Shown here: one piece after another, positions 47,171-55,625 of the stretch
Layout of the letters: each line of letters opens with the position of its first letter
How positions within the stretch are numbered: position 1 is the stretch's first letter
Assembly (NCBI GenBank): GCA_963772935.1
Contig: CAVYZK010000007.1
Location: forward strand, 248,001-312,000
Length of the DNA stretch: 64,000 nucleotides
Direction: 5' to 3'
From: JANNNF01 sp963772935
Lineage (GTDB): Bacteria > Pseudomonadota > Alphaproteobacteria > Rhodobacterales > Rhodobacteraceae
Program-made: the position numbers and the translations under genes
The notes under the pieces: model-generated
Seen by the model: only the letters and a program-made list of their open reading frames with translations
Databases searched by the model: none
Told to the model about the DNA's origin: nothing

Positions 47171-48007
47171 ATGCAACACATATCGAACCGCACCTCGGGT
47201 GCGATAGCCGAAATCTTCGGGCGCGAGAAAGCCCTGATCGGCATGATCCACTGCCCGCCATTCCCGGGGGCCCCGCGCTATCGCGGGGCCACGATCGACA
47301 GTATCTACGACGCCTGCCTGCGCGATGCCGAAATGCTGGTTGAGGGCGGCCTGCACGGGCTGATCATTGAAAACCACGGCGACATTCCGTTTTCGAAACC
47401 CGAGGATATCGGCCCGGAAACCCCCGCCTTTCTGTCCGTGGTCACAGACCGTATCCGCCGCGCAACCGGGGTTCCGATTGGCATCAACGTGCTGGCCAAT
47501 GCGCCGCTGCCTGCCTTGGCCACGGCAGTCGCAGGGGGGGCTGCGTTCATTCGCGTCAACCAATGGGCCAACGCCTATGTCGCCAATGAGGGGTTCATGG
47601 AGGGGCGCGCGGGTGAGGCCCTGCGCTACAGATCATTGCTGCGGGCGGAAGGCGTGCGCATCTTTGCCGACGCCCATGTCAAACACGGCAGTCATTCCAT
47701 TGTGGCTGACAGGTCCATCCCCGAACTGACCCGCGATCTTGCGTTCTTTGATGCCGATTGCGTCATTGCCACCGGCCAGCGCACCGGCCATGCCGCCAGT
47801 CTGGACGAAATTGACGAAATCGCCAGTGCCAGCCACCTGCCCGTACTGGTCGGCTCCGGCGTGACCGAGGATAACATCGGGGCCATTCTGGCGCGCACCA
47901 ACGGGGTGATCGTGGCCTCATCGCTGAAGGTGGATGGCGTGTGGTGGAACCCGGTTGAACCCGCCCGCGTCAAACGCTTTGTCGCCCGCGCGGCCGAGGG
48001 GTTGTGA
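47171..48007 (+). CDS. BtpA/SgcQ-family protein
   Basis: The protein has 278 aa from ATG 47171 (AAAGG upstream). Pattern: LIGMIHCPPFPGAPRY, LIIENHGDIPF, INVLANAPLPALATAVAGGAAFIRVN, ADAHVKHGSH and VGSGVTEDNI. It is a TIM barrel resembling indole-glycerol-phosphate-synthase-like enzymes. BtpA affects photosystem I in cyanobacteria; in proteobacteria SgcQ sits in sugar operons without a defined reaction. Its stop abuts the convergent HupE-like gene stop. Confidence 0.88.
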   Translation: MQHISNRTSGAIAEIFGREKALIGMIHCPPFPGAPRYRGATIDSIYDACLRDAEMLVEGGLHGLIIENHGDIPFSKPEDIGPETPAFLSVVTDRIRRATGVPIGINVLANAPLPALATAVAGGAAFIRVNQWANAYVANEGFMEGRAGEALRYRSLLRAEGVRIFADAHVKHGSHSIVADRSIPELTRDLAFFDADCVIATGQRTGHAASLDEIDEIASASHLPVLVGSGVTEDNIGAILARTNGVIVASSLKVDGVWWNPVEPARVKRFVARAAEGL

Positions 48008-49069
48008 TCAGATCCCCAGACTCTGCCCCAGCCAATACACGCCAGCAGCCGACCCCGCCGCACTGCCCGCAATCAGCAGGGTCTGCCCGCCACGCAGCGC
48101 ATAAAGGGCAAAGGCGGTGCCCAGAACCAACATCACCTGCGCGGCCTCTATCCCCAGATTGAAGCTGACCAAGGCGGTGGCAAACTGGGTGCCAGACAGG
48201 TTGGCCCCTGTCAGGATGGTGGCAAAACCGTAGCCATGGATCAGCCCGAAAAACCCCGCCGATGCCGCCCTTGGGCCGGGCAGGAAGGGGCGGATATTGT
48301 CAACCGCCGTCAGAATGATCGACACTGCCACCAGCCCCGATATCAGATCGGTCGGTGGTCGCAGCAGGGCGGTTGACGCGGCGGTCAGGGTCAAGGCATG
48401 GGCCACCGTAAACCCGGTGACGGCCAGCAATATCTGCGATGCCGCAGCACGCGCGCTGGTCAACGCCGTGATCGCAGGCAAGATCAGCAGCAGCAGGAAC
48501 ACGATGTGATCCGGCCCGGTCAGCAGATGCTCGACCCCGGCGGTGAAGTAGCTGCGAGCGGTTTCCCACAGGCTGCCCGGCGCGGCATCGGTGGCTATCA
48601 CCACCTCTGGCGCACTTGCGCGCAGGATGGCGGTGGTCTGCCCCGAGGACAGGAACATCCGGTGGTCAGGGTCCACTTCCGCAAACAGGCGCGAGGCGAC
48701 GGTCAGGGGCGCGGTGGCAGAGGGGCACTGGCCGCTGAAACCCACATCCAGATACTCAATTCCGCCGTCTTGCGAGGCTCCGGCTCCGGCTGCGGTCCGC
48801 GTCAGGCTGCAATTGCCCCCTGCCGTCAAGGTCAGAGTCGATGTGGCATAGGCGGCGACGGCATCCAACCTCCGGTCCGCTTCGGCCCATGTCACCTGCC
48901 CGTCAAGGTTTTCGTCGATCCAGACCACCACCTCGATATCGCGGAAGGCGACGCGCAGCGTTGCGGTCACGTCCGCCCCTTGGCGGGTGATGTCCAGATA
49001 GGACCGGGTGGTTTCATGCGCCTGCGCGGGCAGGGCCAGCAGCAGCAAAAAGATCAGCGCGCGAATCAT
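48008..49069 (-). CDS. HupE/UreJ_2-family membrane protein with exported N-terminal domain
   Basis: The protein has 353 aa. Signal peptide (MIRALIFLLLLALPAQAHE), then an exported domain of about 160 residues with an EF-hand-like calcium loop DENLDGQVTWAE (about residues 48-59) and two cysteines. The C-terminal HupE/UreJ-type membrane domain carries LLTGPDHIVFLLLL and GLIHGYGFATIL histidine motifs in about six helices. ATGA-coupled to the middle HupE gene, and the last gene of a three-gene leftward operon. HupE proteins are nickel permeases in hydrogenase loci, but no hydrogenase or urease gene is here. Confidence 0.85.
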   Translation of the reverse strand: MIRALIFLLLLALPAQAHETTRSYLDITRQGADVTATLRVAFRDIEVVVWIDENLDGQVTWAEADRRLDAVAAYATSTLTLTAGGNCSLTRTAAGAGASQDGGIEYLDVGFSGQCPSATAPLTVASRLFAEVDPDHRMFLSSGQTTAILRASAPEVVIATDAAPGSLWETARSYFTAGVEHLLTGPDHIVFLLLLILPAITALTSARAAASQILLAVTGFTVAHALTLTAASTALLRPPTDLISGLVAVSIILTAVDNIRPFLPGPRAASAGFFGLIHGYGFATILTGANLSGTQFATALVSFNLGIEAAQVMLVLGTAFALYALRGGQTLLIAGSAAGSAAGVYWLGQSLGI

Positions 49070-49626
49070 GGCGTGCCCGCCAGACGCAGGGCCAGCACCA
49101 GCACCGCTATGGCAAGGATCCACGACCCTGCCACCCGCAACACAATCAGGCGGGGCGGGTGGCGCAGAACACCGGCAAGCGCCATGGCGTTCAGGCAGAT
49201 CAGACAGGCCGCGATAAACGTGCCCGCTGCAGCCGCAACCCCGGCATTTGCGGTGCCGGTATCCGTATCGGCCCCAATCGCCAGCCCGAGTGCCAGTGCA
49301 ACCGCGACCAGCCCGGCAACCGGGGGTGCCAGATTGGCGGCCAGCAGCCCCCCCAGCAGCAACGCCAAAACCAGCACCACAAGCTGCAACCATGCAAAGG
49401 GCATCCCATACGCCAGCCCTACAGCCAGCCCCACCCCAAGCCCCACCAAAGGCAACCGCAACTGATGCCGCCCCAGCGTCAGCCCCAAAGCCAGCAGCGC
49501 CACCAGATGGTCCAGCGCCACAAACGGGTGCAACGCACCGGAGTAAAACCCGCCTCCACCCGGCAAGGTGCCATGGGCGGCGGCGGGGCCACCCAGTACG
49601 ATCAGCAGCAGGGTGAATAGGATCAC
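49066..49626 (-). CDS. HupE/UreJ-family membrane protein
   Basis: The protein has 186 aa. The start is the GTG at 49626 that overlaps the upstream stop (GTGA); a signal-like helix ends GGPAAAHG. The HupE histidine motif HPFVALDHLVALLALGL follows, then about five further helices. Upstream in-frame codons lie inside the preceding gene. Confidence 0.83.
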   Translation of the reverse strand: MILFTLLLIVLGGPAAAHGTLPGGGGFYSGALHPFVALDHLVALLALGLTLGRHQLRLPLVGLGVGLAVGLAYGMPFAWLQLVVLVLALLLGGLLAANLAPPVAGLVAVALALGLAIGADTDTGTANAGVAAAAGTFIAACLICLNAMALAGVLRHPPRLIVLRVAGSWILAIAVLVLALRLAGTP

Positions 49627-50207
49627 GCGATACCCGTCAGATACGCGCCACCCGCCAAGGCAATCGCGGCCCCGGTGGCGCGCACCACAACCCGGCCCGC
49701 TGGCCATTTCACCAGCATTCCGATCGCAATGCCCACCAGATGCAACGCCCCGGTTGCGACGACAAACCCGATGGCATAGGCGACCGGGTTGGCGGATGCT
49801 GGCAATTCAGTACCGTGCGCGTGGCCGTGGAACACCGCGAACACCGACACGATCACGGCCGCCACCCAGATCGGCGGCCGCACGGCGAACAACACCATCA
49901 GGCCCAAGACCACGCCGGACAGCGCAATGCCAATCTCCACCCCCGGCAGGGGCACCCCCATCACCGCCAAAGCCCCGGCAAAGGCCATCACCACCGGAAA
50001 GGCGACGGGCAGTTGCCACAGCGCAGGCGACCCCAGAATGGCCCCCCACAGACCCACGGCAATCATCGCCACCACATGATCCGGCCCGGTGATCGGGTGC
50101 AGCAGACCCGCCATCAACCCGCCAGTGCCCTCGCCGGTATGGGCAAGGGCGGGCAGGGCGGTCAGGGTCAGCGCGGTGGCAAGGCTTGCAAGGGTGCGGT
50201 GGTTCAT
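49623..50207 (-). CDS. HupE/UreJ-family metal permease-like protein
   Basis: The protein has 194 aa from MNHRTLASLATAL; a longer reading lacks a ribosome site. N-terminal motif after the signal sequence: AHTGEGTGGLMAGLLHPITGPDHVVAMIAVG, the classic HupE HPxxGPDH motif, then FHGHAHGTELP. About six membrane helices. First gene of the operon; three members in a row suggest a heteromeric transporter or successive specialised copies. Confidence 0.88.
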   Translation of the reverse strand: MNHRTLASLATALTLTALPALAHTGEGTGGLMAGLLHPITGPDHVVAMIAVGLWGAILGSPALWQLPVAFPVVMAFAGALAVMGVPLPGVEIGIALSGVVLGLMVLFAVRPPIWVAAVIVSVFAVFHGHAHGTELPASANPVAYAIGFVVATGALHLVGIAIGMLVKWPAGRVVVRATGAAIALAGGAYLTGIA

Positions 50208-50282
50208 CTTGGCTCCTGTCGGTTGCGTCTTTTCACAGATACGCCCCCGAGGTGGCATAGGTTTCACGCGCGGGTGACAGAT

Positions 50283-51440
50283 TTACCCGGCGGCAGGTTT
50301 GGGCAGCGTCACACCCGTTTTTGCCATCCAATCACGCACCGGCTTGGCAGCCTCTGCATCGTCCCCGGCCGCATCAATCAGCAGCACGGCGTCCTCCACC
50401 TCATGCTGCAAGGCCCAGTTCACCTGCGCGCGGGCCAAGGCCATCGCGGGGTCAGGAGCAATCAAGGCAAAATACATCGCTTCTTCCCGCGCATGGGCGG
50501 TCAGGCCCAGATCAAGGTTCAGCTTGAACCGCGCGGCCAGCGTGGCGCGCATCGCATCACCGCCCGCAGGGTCCGCCAGCACCCGGCGGATCAGCACGCC
50601 ATCCGTATCGGGCGCGTCGGCCAGCAGGGTCATCACTTGCGCGGCCTGACCTGAGGCCAGCAGGATATCCGCCAGCATCAACCGATCCCGCAGCGCCAAC
50701 GGATCAAGCGCCAGCACGTCCTGAAATGCGCGCATCGCCGCAGGCAAATCGCCCTGATGCAAGGCAATCTCACCCACCAACCCAATCGCCCAAGGCCGCA
50801 GGCCTGCATCCAACACGCCGGGTTGCGACAAGATCGCCTCCAGCCTTGTGCGGTATGCCGGGCCTTGGTCCGTCAGGGTGTGGCTGGTCGCCATGCACAA
50901 GAACCCGACCGCAGGATCAAGCGTGGTGATCTGGTCGCAGCCCTGCCGGGCAATATCAAAGTCACCCTCCACGATGTGAATGGTGGCACGGGTCAGCAGG
51001 ATGTTCACATCGCGCGGGTCGGCCTTTGCGGCCCGGTCCAGCAACGCCAATGCCCCCGGAAAGTCATGCTGATACTGCCGCGCCGTCGCCGCCAGATACA
51101 GCGCCTGCGGGTTGTCGTCCGACAGGAACGGTCGCAACACCCCCGCCGCCCCGCCCACCAAGCGGGAATCGCCACGCTCGCGCCCAAAGGCGATCATCCC
51201 GCGCGCGGTTTGCAGCGCCAGTGCCAGATCGGTGGGCGCGGCCCGTTGCGCCGCAATATCGGCGGCCAGATCGGCAGGATAGCGCGCCCCGGTTTGCAGA
51301 TGTGCCACCACCCGGTCAGGCGGGACGGTGCCTGCCGTGGCCGTGGGCGCATCGGTCAGCAGCACGGATGCCGCCACCAGCAGCGTGGCCAGACCCACAC
51401 TTGCCACAAAATAAAACAACGCCGTCCGGTTCACCTGCAT
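50283..51440 (-). CDS. TPR protein at the end of the gspG-D operon
   Basis: The protein has 385 aa. The N-terminal membrane anchor (TALFYFVASVGLATLLVAASVLL) is followed by tetratricopeptide-like repeats (AATARQYQHDFPGALALLDRAAKADPRD; EIALHQGDLPAAMRAFQDVLALDPLA) extending to about residue 330. The start ATG overlaps the GspD stop by one base, so it belongs to the T2SS operon. Its role is unknown; the TPR scaffold could link the secretion machine to the HupE-like proteins next door. Confidence 0.85.
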   Translation of the reverse strand: MQVNRTALFYFVASVGLATLLVAASVLLTDAPTATAGTVPPDRVVAHLQTGARYPADLAADIAAQRAAPTDLALALQTARGMIAFGRERGDSRLVGGAAGVLRPFLSDDNPQALYLAATARQYQHDFPGALALLDRAAKADPRDVNILLTRATIHIVEGDFDIARQGCDQITTLDPAVGFLCMATSHTLTDQGPAYRTRLEAILSQPGVLDAGLRPWAIGLVGEIALHQGDLPAAMRAFQDVLALDPLALRDRLMLADILLASGQAAQVMTLLADAPDTDGVLIRRVLADPAGGDAMRATLAARFKLNLDLGLTAHAREEAMYFALIAPDPAMALARAQVNWALQHEVEDAVLLIDAAGDDAEAAKPVRDWMAKTGVTLPKPAAG

Positions 51441-53416
51441 CAATACAACCCGTCAATTTCCACCGGCAACCGGCGCACGTTCTTTTTCTTGCCAAGGATG
51501 CTGCCCTTTTCGGGCGGCGCGGTCTCTATCGCCTTCAGGCGTTGAAAACGGTTGTCCGATACGGCCGCCACATCGCCGCGGGTGCGCAGAATGGTCGGGC
51601 GCAGGAACACGAACAACGTCTGCCGCCGAGCGGATTCAGACCGGTTGCGGAACAGCCCGCCGATGATCGGCACCTTGCCCAGACCCGGCACTTCGGACCG
51701 CGAACTTTGGCGGTCATCAGTGATCAGCCCACCCAGCACGATGGTGCCGCCATTGTCGGCCAGCACGGTCGTCTTGATGCTACGCCGGTTTGTCACCAGA
51801 TCGGCGGCCCCCTGCACGGTCTGGTTGGTCAGGGAGGACACCTCTTGGCTGATGTCCAACTGGATCACATCGCCCTGGTTCACACGCGGCACGACGCGCA
51901 TGGTAATGCCCACGTCCTTGCGTTCGATGGTGTTCTGGGTCGTGCCTTCGCTGGTGAAAGACCCGGTGCGGAACGGCACGTTTTGCCCCACGATGATTTC
52001 TGCCGCCTGATTGTCCAGCGTGGTGATGCTGGGGGTGGACAGCAAGTTGGCCTTGGTGGACGTGCCAAGCGCCTGCAACAGCAACCCGAAATCATCCTTG
52101 CGCGACAGCCCGATGGACAGCCCGCCGCCAATGGAATTGGCGGTCGGCGACCCAAGCAGCCGCAGGATATTTTGCAACGTCGGCCCGTTGGTGGAAAACG
52201 AGGTGGCGGTAAAATCCCCCGGCGGGGTGGCTTTGCCAAAGCCAAGCTGCACGCCCAACTGTTCGGAAATATCGCCAGACACCTCGACAATTGCGGCCTC
52301 GATCAACACTTGCGGGCGTCGTTGGTCCAACTGGCTGATCAGGCGGGCGAGGTCTTTTTGCACCTCGGCCCGGGCGCGCACGACGATGGAGTTGCTTTCC
52401 AGCACGGGTTGAATGGTAATCTCCTCGGCGTTGAATGACCCGACCGCCGGGGCCACCAGCCGCACGTCGGCGCCTTCCACCGCGATGCCCGTGGCGGGAT
52501 CAACGGGGGGCAGGGCATCCGCCACCGGGTTGCTGACCGTGGCCCCCGACCCCACCAGCCCGCGCAGCACATCGGCCAAAGACGCGGCATCGGCAAAGCG
52601 CAGGGCATAGACCTGCGTGATCGGAATGGTGGACGGGATCGCGCGGCCCGGCACATCCAGATCGGCCACCACCCGCAGCACCAAGGCATAGGTTTCAGGA
52701 TCGGCGTTCAGCAACAGGCGGTTCGACCGCGCATCCACCGTGACGCGCGGGGCGGCACTACCCGTGGCGCTGGACCCAAGCACGCTTTGTACCGCCGCAC
52801 CCACCTCAACTGCGTCGGCATTGCGGATGGGGATGGTATAGATTTCCTGCCCATTATCGGTATCCAAGGCGCGGGCGATGCCTTCAATCCGGCGCACGTT
52901 TTCGGCGGTGTCGGTGATGACCAGCGTGTTGGTATCAATCACCGCCTCGATATAGCCAAAGCTGGCCACCAAAGGCCGCAAGGCCCCAACCGCCGTCGCC
53001 GCCGGAAAGTTCTTCAACGGCACAAGGCGGGTGATCACATCCAGCCGCCCGATTTTCTCGGGGAACTCCAACACCGACCCACCTTCGCGCACGGTGGCCT
53101 GCGGCACGATCCGCCACAGGGTGCCAGACGGCAGGGCGGCATAGCCCTGCACCGACAGGACGGACTGAAACAGTTCCCACACCCCATCCTTGTCCAATGG
53201 TTCGGTCGAGATGACCGTCACAATCCCCGCAACATTGGGGTCGAGAATAAGCGTGCGGTTGGTGATGTCAGACACCTGTTCCGCCAGCACCCGGATATCG
53301 GCATCGCGCAGATTGATCACAAAGGTCGGGGCCTCTGGTTCCTGCGCCGCCAGCGGCTGTGCCAGCAACCCAGCCAGAAAGATCACACGCAAAAGGGTCA
53401 TCAGCGGCCAGTTCAT
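51440..53416 (-). CDS. gspD: Type II secretion system secretin GspD
   Basis: The protein has 658 aa. Signal peptide, N0 domain (FVINLRDADIRVLAEQVSDITNRTLILDP), N1-N3 repeats (VPLKNFPAATAVGALRPL, IPIRNADAVEVGAAVQSVLG, YALRFADAASLADVLRGLV) and the secretin core ending VLADNGGTIVLGGLI and VPGLGKVPIIGGLFR, all visible. It forms the outer-membrane channel of the T2SS. GspD-type length and domain order exclude a type IV pilus PilQ. Coupled to GspC by ATGA. Confidence 0.95.
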   Translation of the reverse strand: MNWPLMTLLRVIFLAGLLAQPLAAQEPEAPTFVINLRDADIRVLAEQVSDITNRTLILDPNVAGIVTVISTEPLDKDGVWELFQSVLSVQGYAALPSGTLWRIVPQATVREGGSVLEFPEKIGRLDVITRLVPLKNFPAATAVGALRPLVASFGYIEAVIDTNTLVITDTAENVRRIEGIARALDTDNGQEIYTIPIRNADAVEVGAAVQSVLGSSATGSAAPRVTVDARSNRLLLNADPETYALVLRVVADLDVPGRAIPSTIPITQVYALRFADAASLADVLRGLVGSGATVSNPVADALPPVDPATGIAVEGADVRLVAPAVGSFNAEEITIQPVLESNSIVVRARAEVQKDLARLISQLDQRRPQVLIEAAIVEVSGDISEQLGVQLGFGKATPPGDFTATSFSTNGPTLQNILRLLGSPTANSIGGGLSIGLSRKDDFGLLLQALGTSTKANLLSTPSITTLDNQAAEIIVGQNVPFRTGSFTSEGTTQNTIERKDVGITMRVVPRVNQGDVIQLDISQEVSSLTNQTVQGAADLVTNRRSIKTTVLADNGGTIVLGGLITDDRQSSRSEVPGLGKVPIIGGLFRNRSESARRQTLFVFLRPTILRTRGDVAAVSDNRFQRLKAIETAPPEKGSILGKKKNVRRLPVEIDGLY

Positions 53417-54243
53417 CGTAGGGGAAACGTCATGGTCAGCGTCTTGCCTTCACGTTCAGTGGTCAGCGTGATGCGACCCGAGGTGACTATGGCATCAAAC
53501 AGCGCAATGTCGGCGTCTATATTGCCCACAGCTTGACCATTTATTGTCGAGATCACATCGCCCGGGCGCAAACCCGCCTGCATCAGTTCCGTCGCGGCCA
53601 CGTCCAGCACGATATAGCCCTGCGGCCCGGGTTCCACCCCCAACCCCGCAAGAAAGCCGTAGGGATCGCGGTTCAGGGCGGTGCGATAGCTGGCGATGCG
53701 CGCGTCAGCCTCGGGCAGTTCTACGGCGGGGGCAGGGGCGGAATTGACCGGGATCAGGTTTGCCAGATCAGGGCCGGCGGCGGCGCTGGTCACATCGGCG
53801 ACGGCCGTTTCGGGGAAGGTCAGCGTCTCCAGCCGCCCATTGACCCGCAACACCACATGCGCCGCGTTGACCCCCGCGAGTTCCACGCCTGATGCAACCC
53901 ACGCCCCGATGGCATAACTGCCGACCGCAGTATCGCCACCCGAAATGATCGCGCGCGATGATGTGGCGGGGTTGGCCAGCGTGATGCCAAGCAAGATCAA
54001 CCCGGTCTGGGTTTCAACCGGGCCTGCCTCGGGCGTTGCAACCTCTGGCGCATCGGCACTGCCGAAGGGGGCAAAGGCCAGCACTGGGCCAAGATCGGGC
54101 CGTTCGATGGCAGCAACCAGGGGTGCGGGCAGGGCGGGCATAGGTTCAGCGGCCTGCATCAACGGCAAGGCCGCCCACAGAAGGCTGATCGACGCGGCCA
54201 AGGCCACAGTTGCGATGATCATGCCCCCCGGTGACGGTTTCAC
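53413..54243 (-). CDS. gspC: Type II secretion protein GspC (HR and PDZ domains)
   Basis: The protein has 276 aa. A single N-terminal membrane segment, a homology region (TGLILLGITLANPATSSRAII, GAWVASGVELAGV) and a C-terminal PDZ domain (GLRPGDVISTINGQAVGNIDAD) match GspC, which links inner-membrane platform and secretin. GTG start overlapping the GspI stop. Confidence 0.88.
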   Translation of the reverse strand: MKPSPGGMIIATVALAASISLLWAALPLMQAAEPMPALPAPLVAAIERPDLGPVLAFAPFGSADAPEVATPEAGPVETQTGLILLGITLANPATSSRAIISGGDTAVGSYAIGAWVASGVELAGVNAAHVVLRVNGRLETLTFPETAVADVTSAAAGPDLANLIPVNSAPAPAVELPEADARIASYRTALNRDPYGFLAGLGVEPGPQGYIVLDVAATELMQAGLRPGDVISTINGQAVGNIDADIALFDAIVTSGRITLTTEREGKTLTMTFPLR

Positions 54244-54602
54244 GGCGCGGATCCTGTATCCACAAAACCGGTCAGCCTGGCATAGGTGACACCGCCCTGA
54301 CTGGCCGCAATATCCACCCGGGACAGGTCTGCATCGGCGGTTGGGGTCACTGTCGCATCCATTGTAAACGCAAACCCCAGGATAGGGGCAGGCTGCACCA
54401 AGGGTTGCACGTTAAGCGAGAGTTCCGCCAGATGATTTTCCGCAGCCCACAGGGCCGCTGCCCGGGTTTCCAACCCGCCGATCCGGGCAATATGCGCCTG
54501 CACCGCCCCCAGAATCGCGACAGCCGAGATCGACAGCACCGCCAGTGCCACCAGCGTTTCTATCAGGGTAAACCCTGCATCGTGCTGGCGGACCGCAGTC
54601 AT
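54240..54602 (-). CDS. gspI: Minor pseudopilin GspI
   Basis: The protein has 120 aa. Class III prepilin leader: DAG cut before FTLIETLVALAVLSIS, with Glu5. It lies in the canonical GspH-GspI order with ATGA coupling. GspI, J and K form the tip of the T2SS pseudopilus. Confidence 0.87.
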   Translation of the reverse strand: MTAVRQHDAGFTLIETLVALAVLSISAVAILGAVQAHIARIGGLETRAAALWAAENHLAELSLNVQPLVQPAPILGFAFTMDATVTPTADADLSRVDIAASQGGVTYARLTGFVDTGSAP

Positions 54603-55069
54603 GGGGTGATCCCGGCAGCGGCGGTCCCGGTCAATCCGTCGAAATTCACATGCCATCCCGTCGCGCCCTTCAACGTCAGCGCGACCGATGGACCAAGCCC
54701 GTCTGCCGAAATCGCCACCGGCGCATCCAGTCCATCGGCGCGCGCAAGTGCCACGCTGGAGGCAAGTTCATGCGGTTTGGCAAGCCGCGCCGTTCCAGCC
54801 GGTTGCCATTGCGTCCCGGTCCAGCGTTCAAAGCCGTATCCGGTTGGTGTCCAGACCATGGCCATCGGATCGCGCGACACCAGTGCCTCATCCACCGCCA
54901 AGGTCAGATAGGCGGCCAGCCGGATCGCCTCATCCTCGGCAGCGGTATCGCGGCCAAGGGCGCGCAGGCCAAGCATGGCGGCAGAACTGGCGATGCCGAT
55001 GATGACCAGAACGATCAGCATCTCTATCAGGGTCAGGCCCGTATCCGCTCTGCGGTGCGGGCGGATCAT
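54599..55069 (-). CDS. gspH: Minor pseudopilin GspH
   Basis: The protein has 156 aa. Prepilin leader: DTG cut before LTLIEMLIVLVIIGIAS, with Glu5. The body has the GspH beta-sandwich pattern. ATGA-coupled to GspG upstream and GspI downstream. Confidence 0.88.
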   Translation of the reverse strand: MIRPHRRADTGLTLIEMLIVLVIIGIASSAAMLGLRALGRDTAAEDEAIRLAAYLTLAVDEALVSRDPMAMVWTPTGYGFERWTGTQWQPAGTARLAKPHELASSVALARADGLDAPVAISADGLGPSVALTLKGATGWHVNFDGLTGTAAAGITP

Positions 55070-55548
55070 CCCGCAGCGCCAAGGGCAATGTCGGCATCCA
55101 CACCCTCGCCCCCTTCAGTGCCATCTGCGCCAAGCGACAACAGGTCGAACCCTGCCGCCTCGCCCGGGCTGGCATAGACATACGGGTTGCCCCAAGGGTC
55201 AGACGGCACATTGGGCAAATACCCCCCGGCCACCCAGTTTGGCGGAACCGGGGCCAGCGTCGGTGCTGTGGTCAGCGCGGACAGACCCTGTTCCGTGGTG
55301 GGGTAGGTGCGGTTGTCCAGCCGGTACATCTCCAGACTGGCGGCGATGGTGCGCAGATCGGCATTCGCCACCGCCACCCGCGCCTGATCGGGGCGACCAA
55401 TGACATTGGGCACGATCAGCGCCGCCACGATGCCGATGATCACCAGCACGATCATCATCTCGATCAAGGTCACGCCCGCATCGGGTTTGCGTTTTGTGAG
55501 GCTTGGGCGGCGACGGGCAACGAGGCTGCGGCAAAGGCGGTACATCAT
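55066..55548 (-). CDS. gspG: Major pseudopilin GspG
   Basis: The protein has 160 aa from ATG 55548 (AAGGA upstream; an alternative ATG is three bases on). Prepilin leader: DAG cut before VTLIEMMIVLVIIGIVAA. The GspG signature follows: YRLDNRTYPTTEQGLSAL and the C-terminal calcium-loop region DPWGNPYVY and LGADGTEGGEGVDADI. First gene of the leftward T2SS operon. Confidence 0.93.
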   Translation of the reverse strand: MMYRLCRSLVARRRPSLTKRKPDAGVTLIEMMIVLVIIGIVAALIVPNVIGRPDQARVAVANADLRTIAASLEMYRLDNRTYPTTEQGLSALTTAPTLAPVPPNWVAGGYLPNVPSDPWGNPYVYASPGEAAGFDLLSLGADGTEGGEGVDADIALGAAG

Positions 55549-55625
55549 TGACGTGCGTTCCTTGGTCAGGTGATCTATATTGTTACGGCGGGAAACTTTG
55601 AAAGTTTCATAACGTACCTTGAAGC
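55549..55625. promoter_or_regulatory. Divergent promoter region of the two T2SS operons
   Basis: This 77-base gap separates the leftward GspG and rightward GspL operons. It is AT-richer than its flanks (TATATTGTTACGGCG; TGAAAGTTTCATAACG). It must hold both promoters. I see no clear operator. Confidence 0.55.

Noticed and set aside
48008..50207. Hydrogenase or urease accessory locus
   Set aside because: No hyp, hup structural or ure genes; only the HupE/UreJ-type membrane proteins are present.
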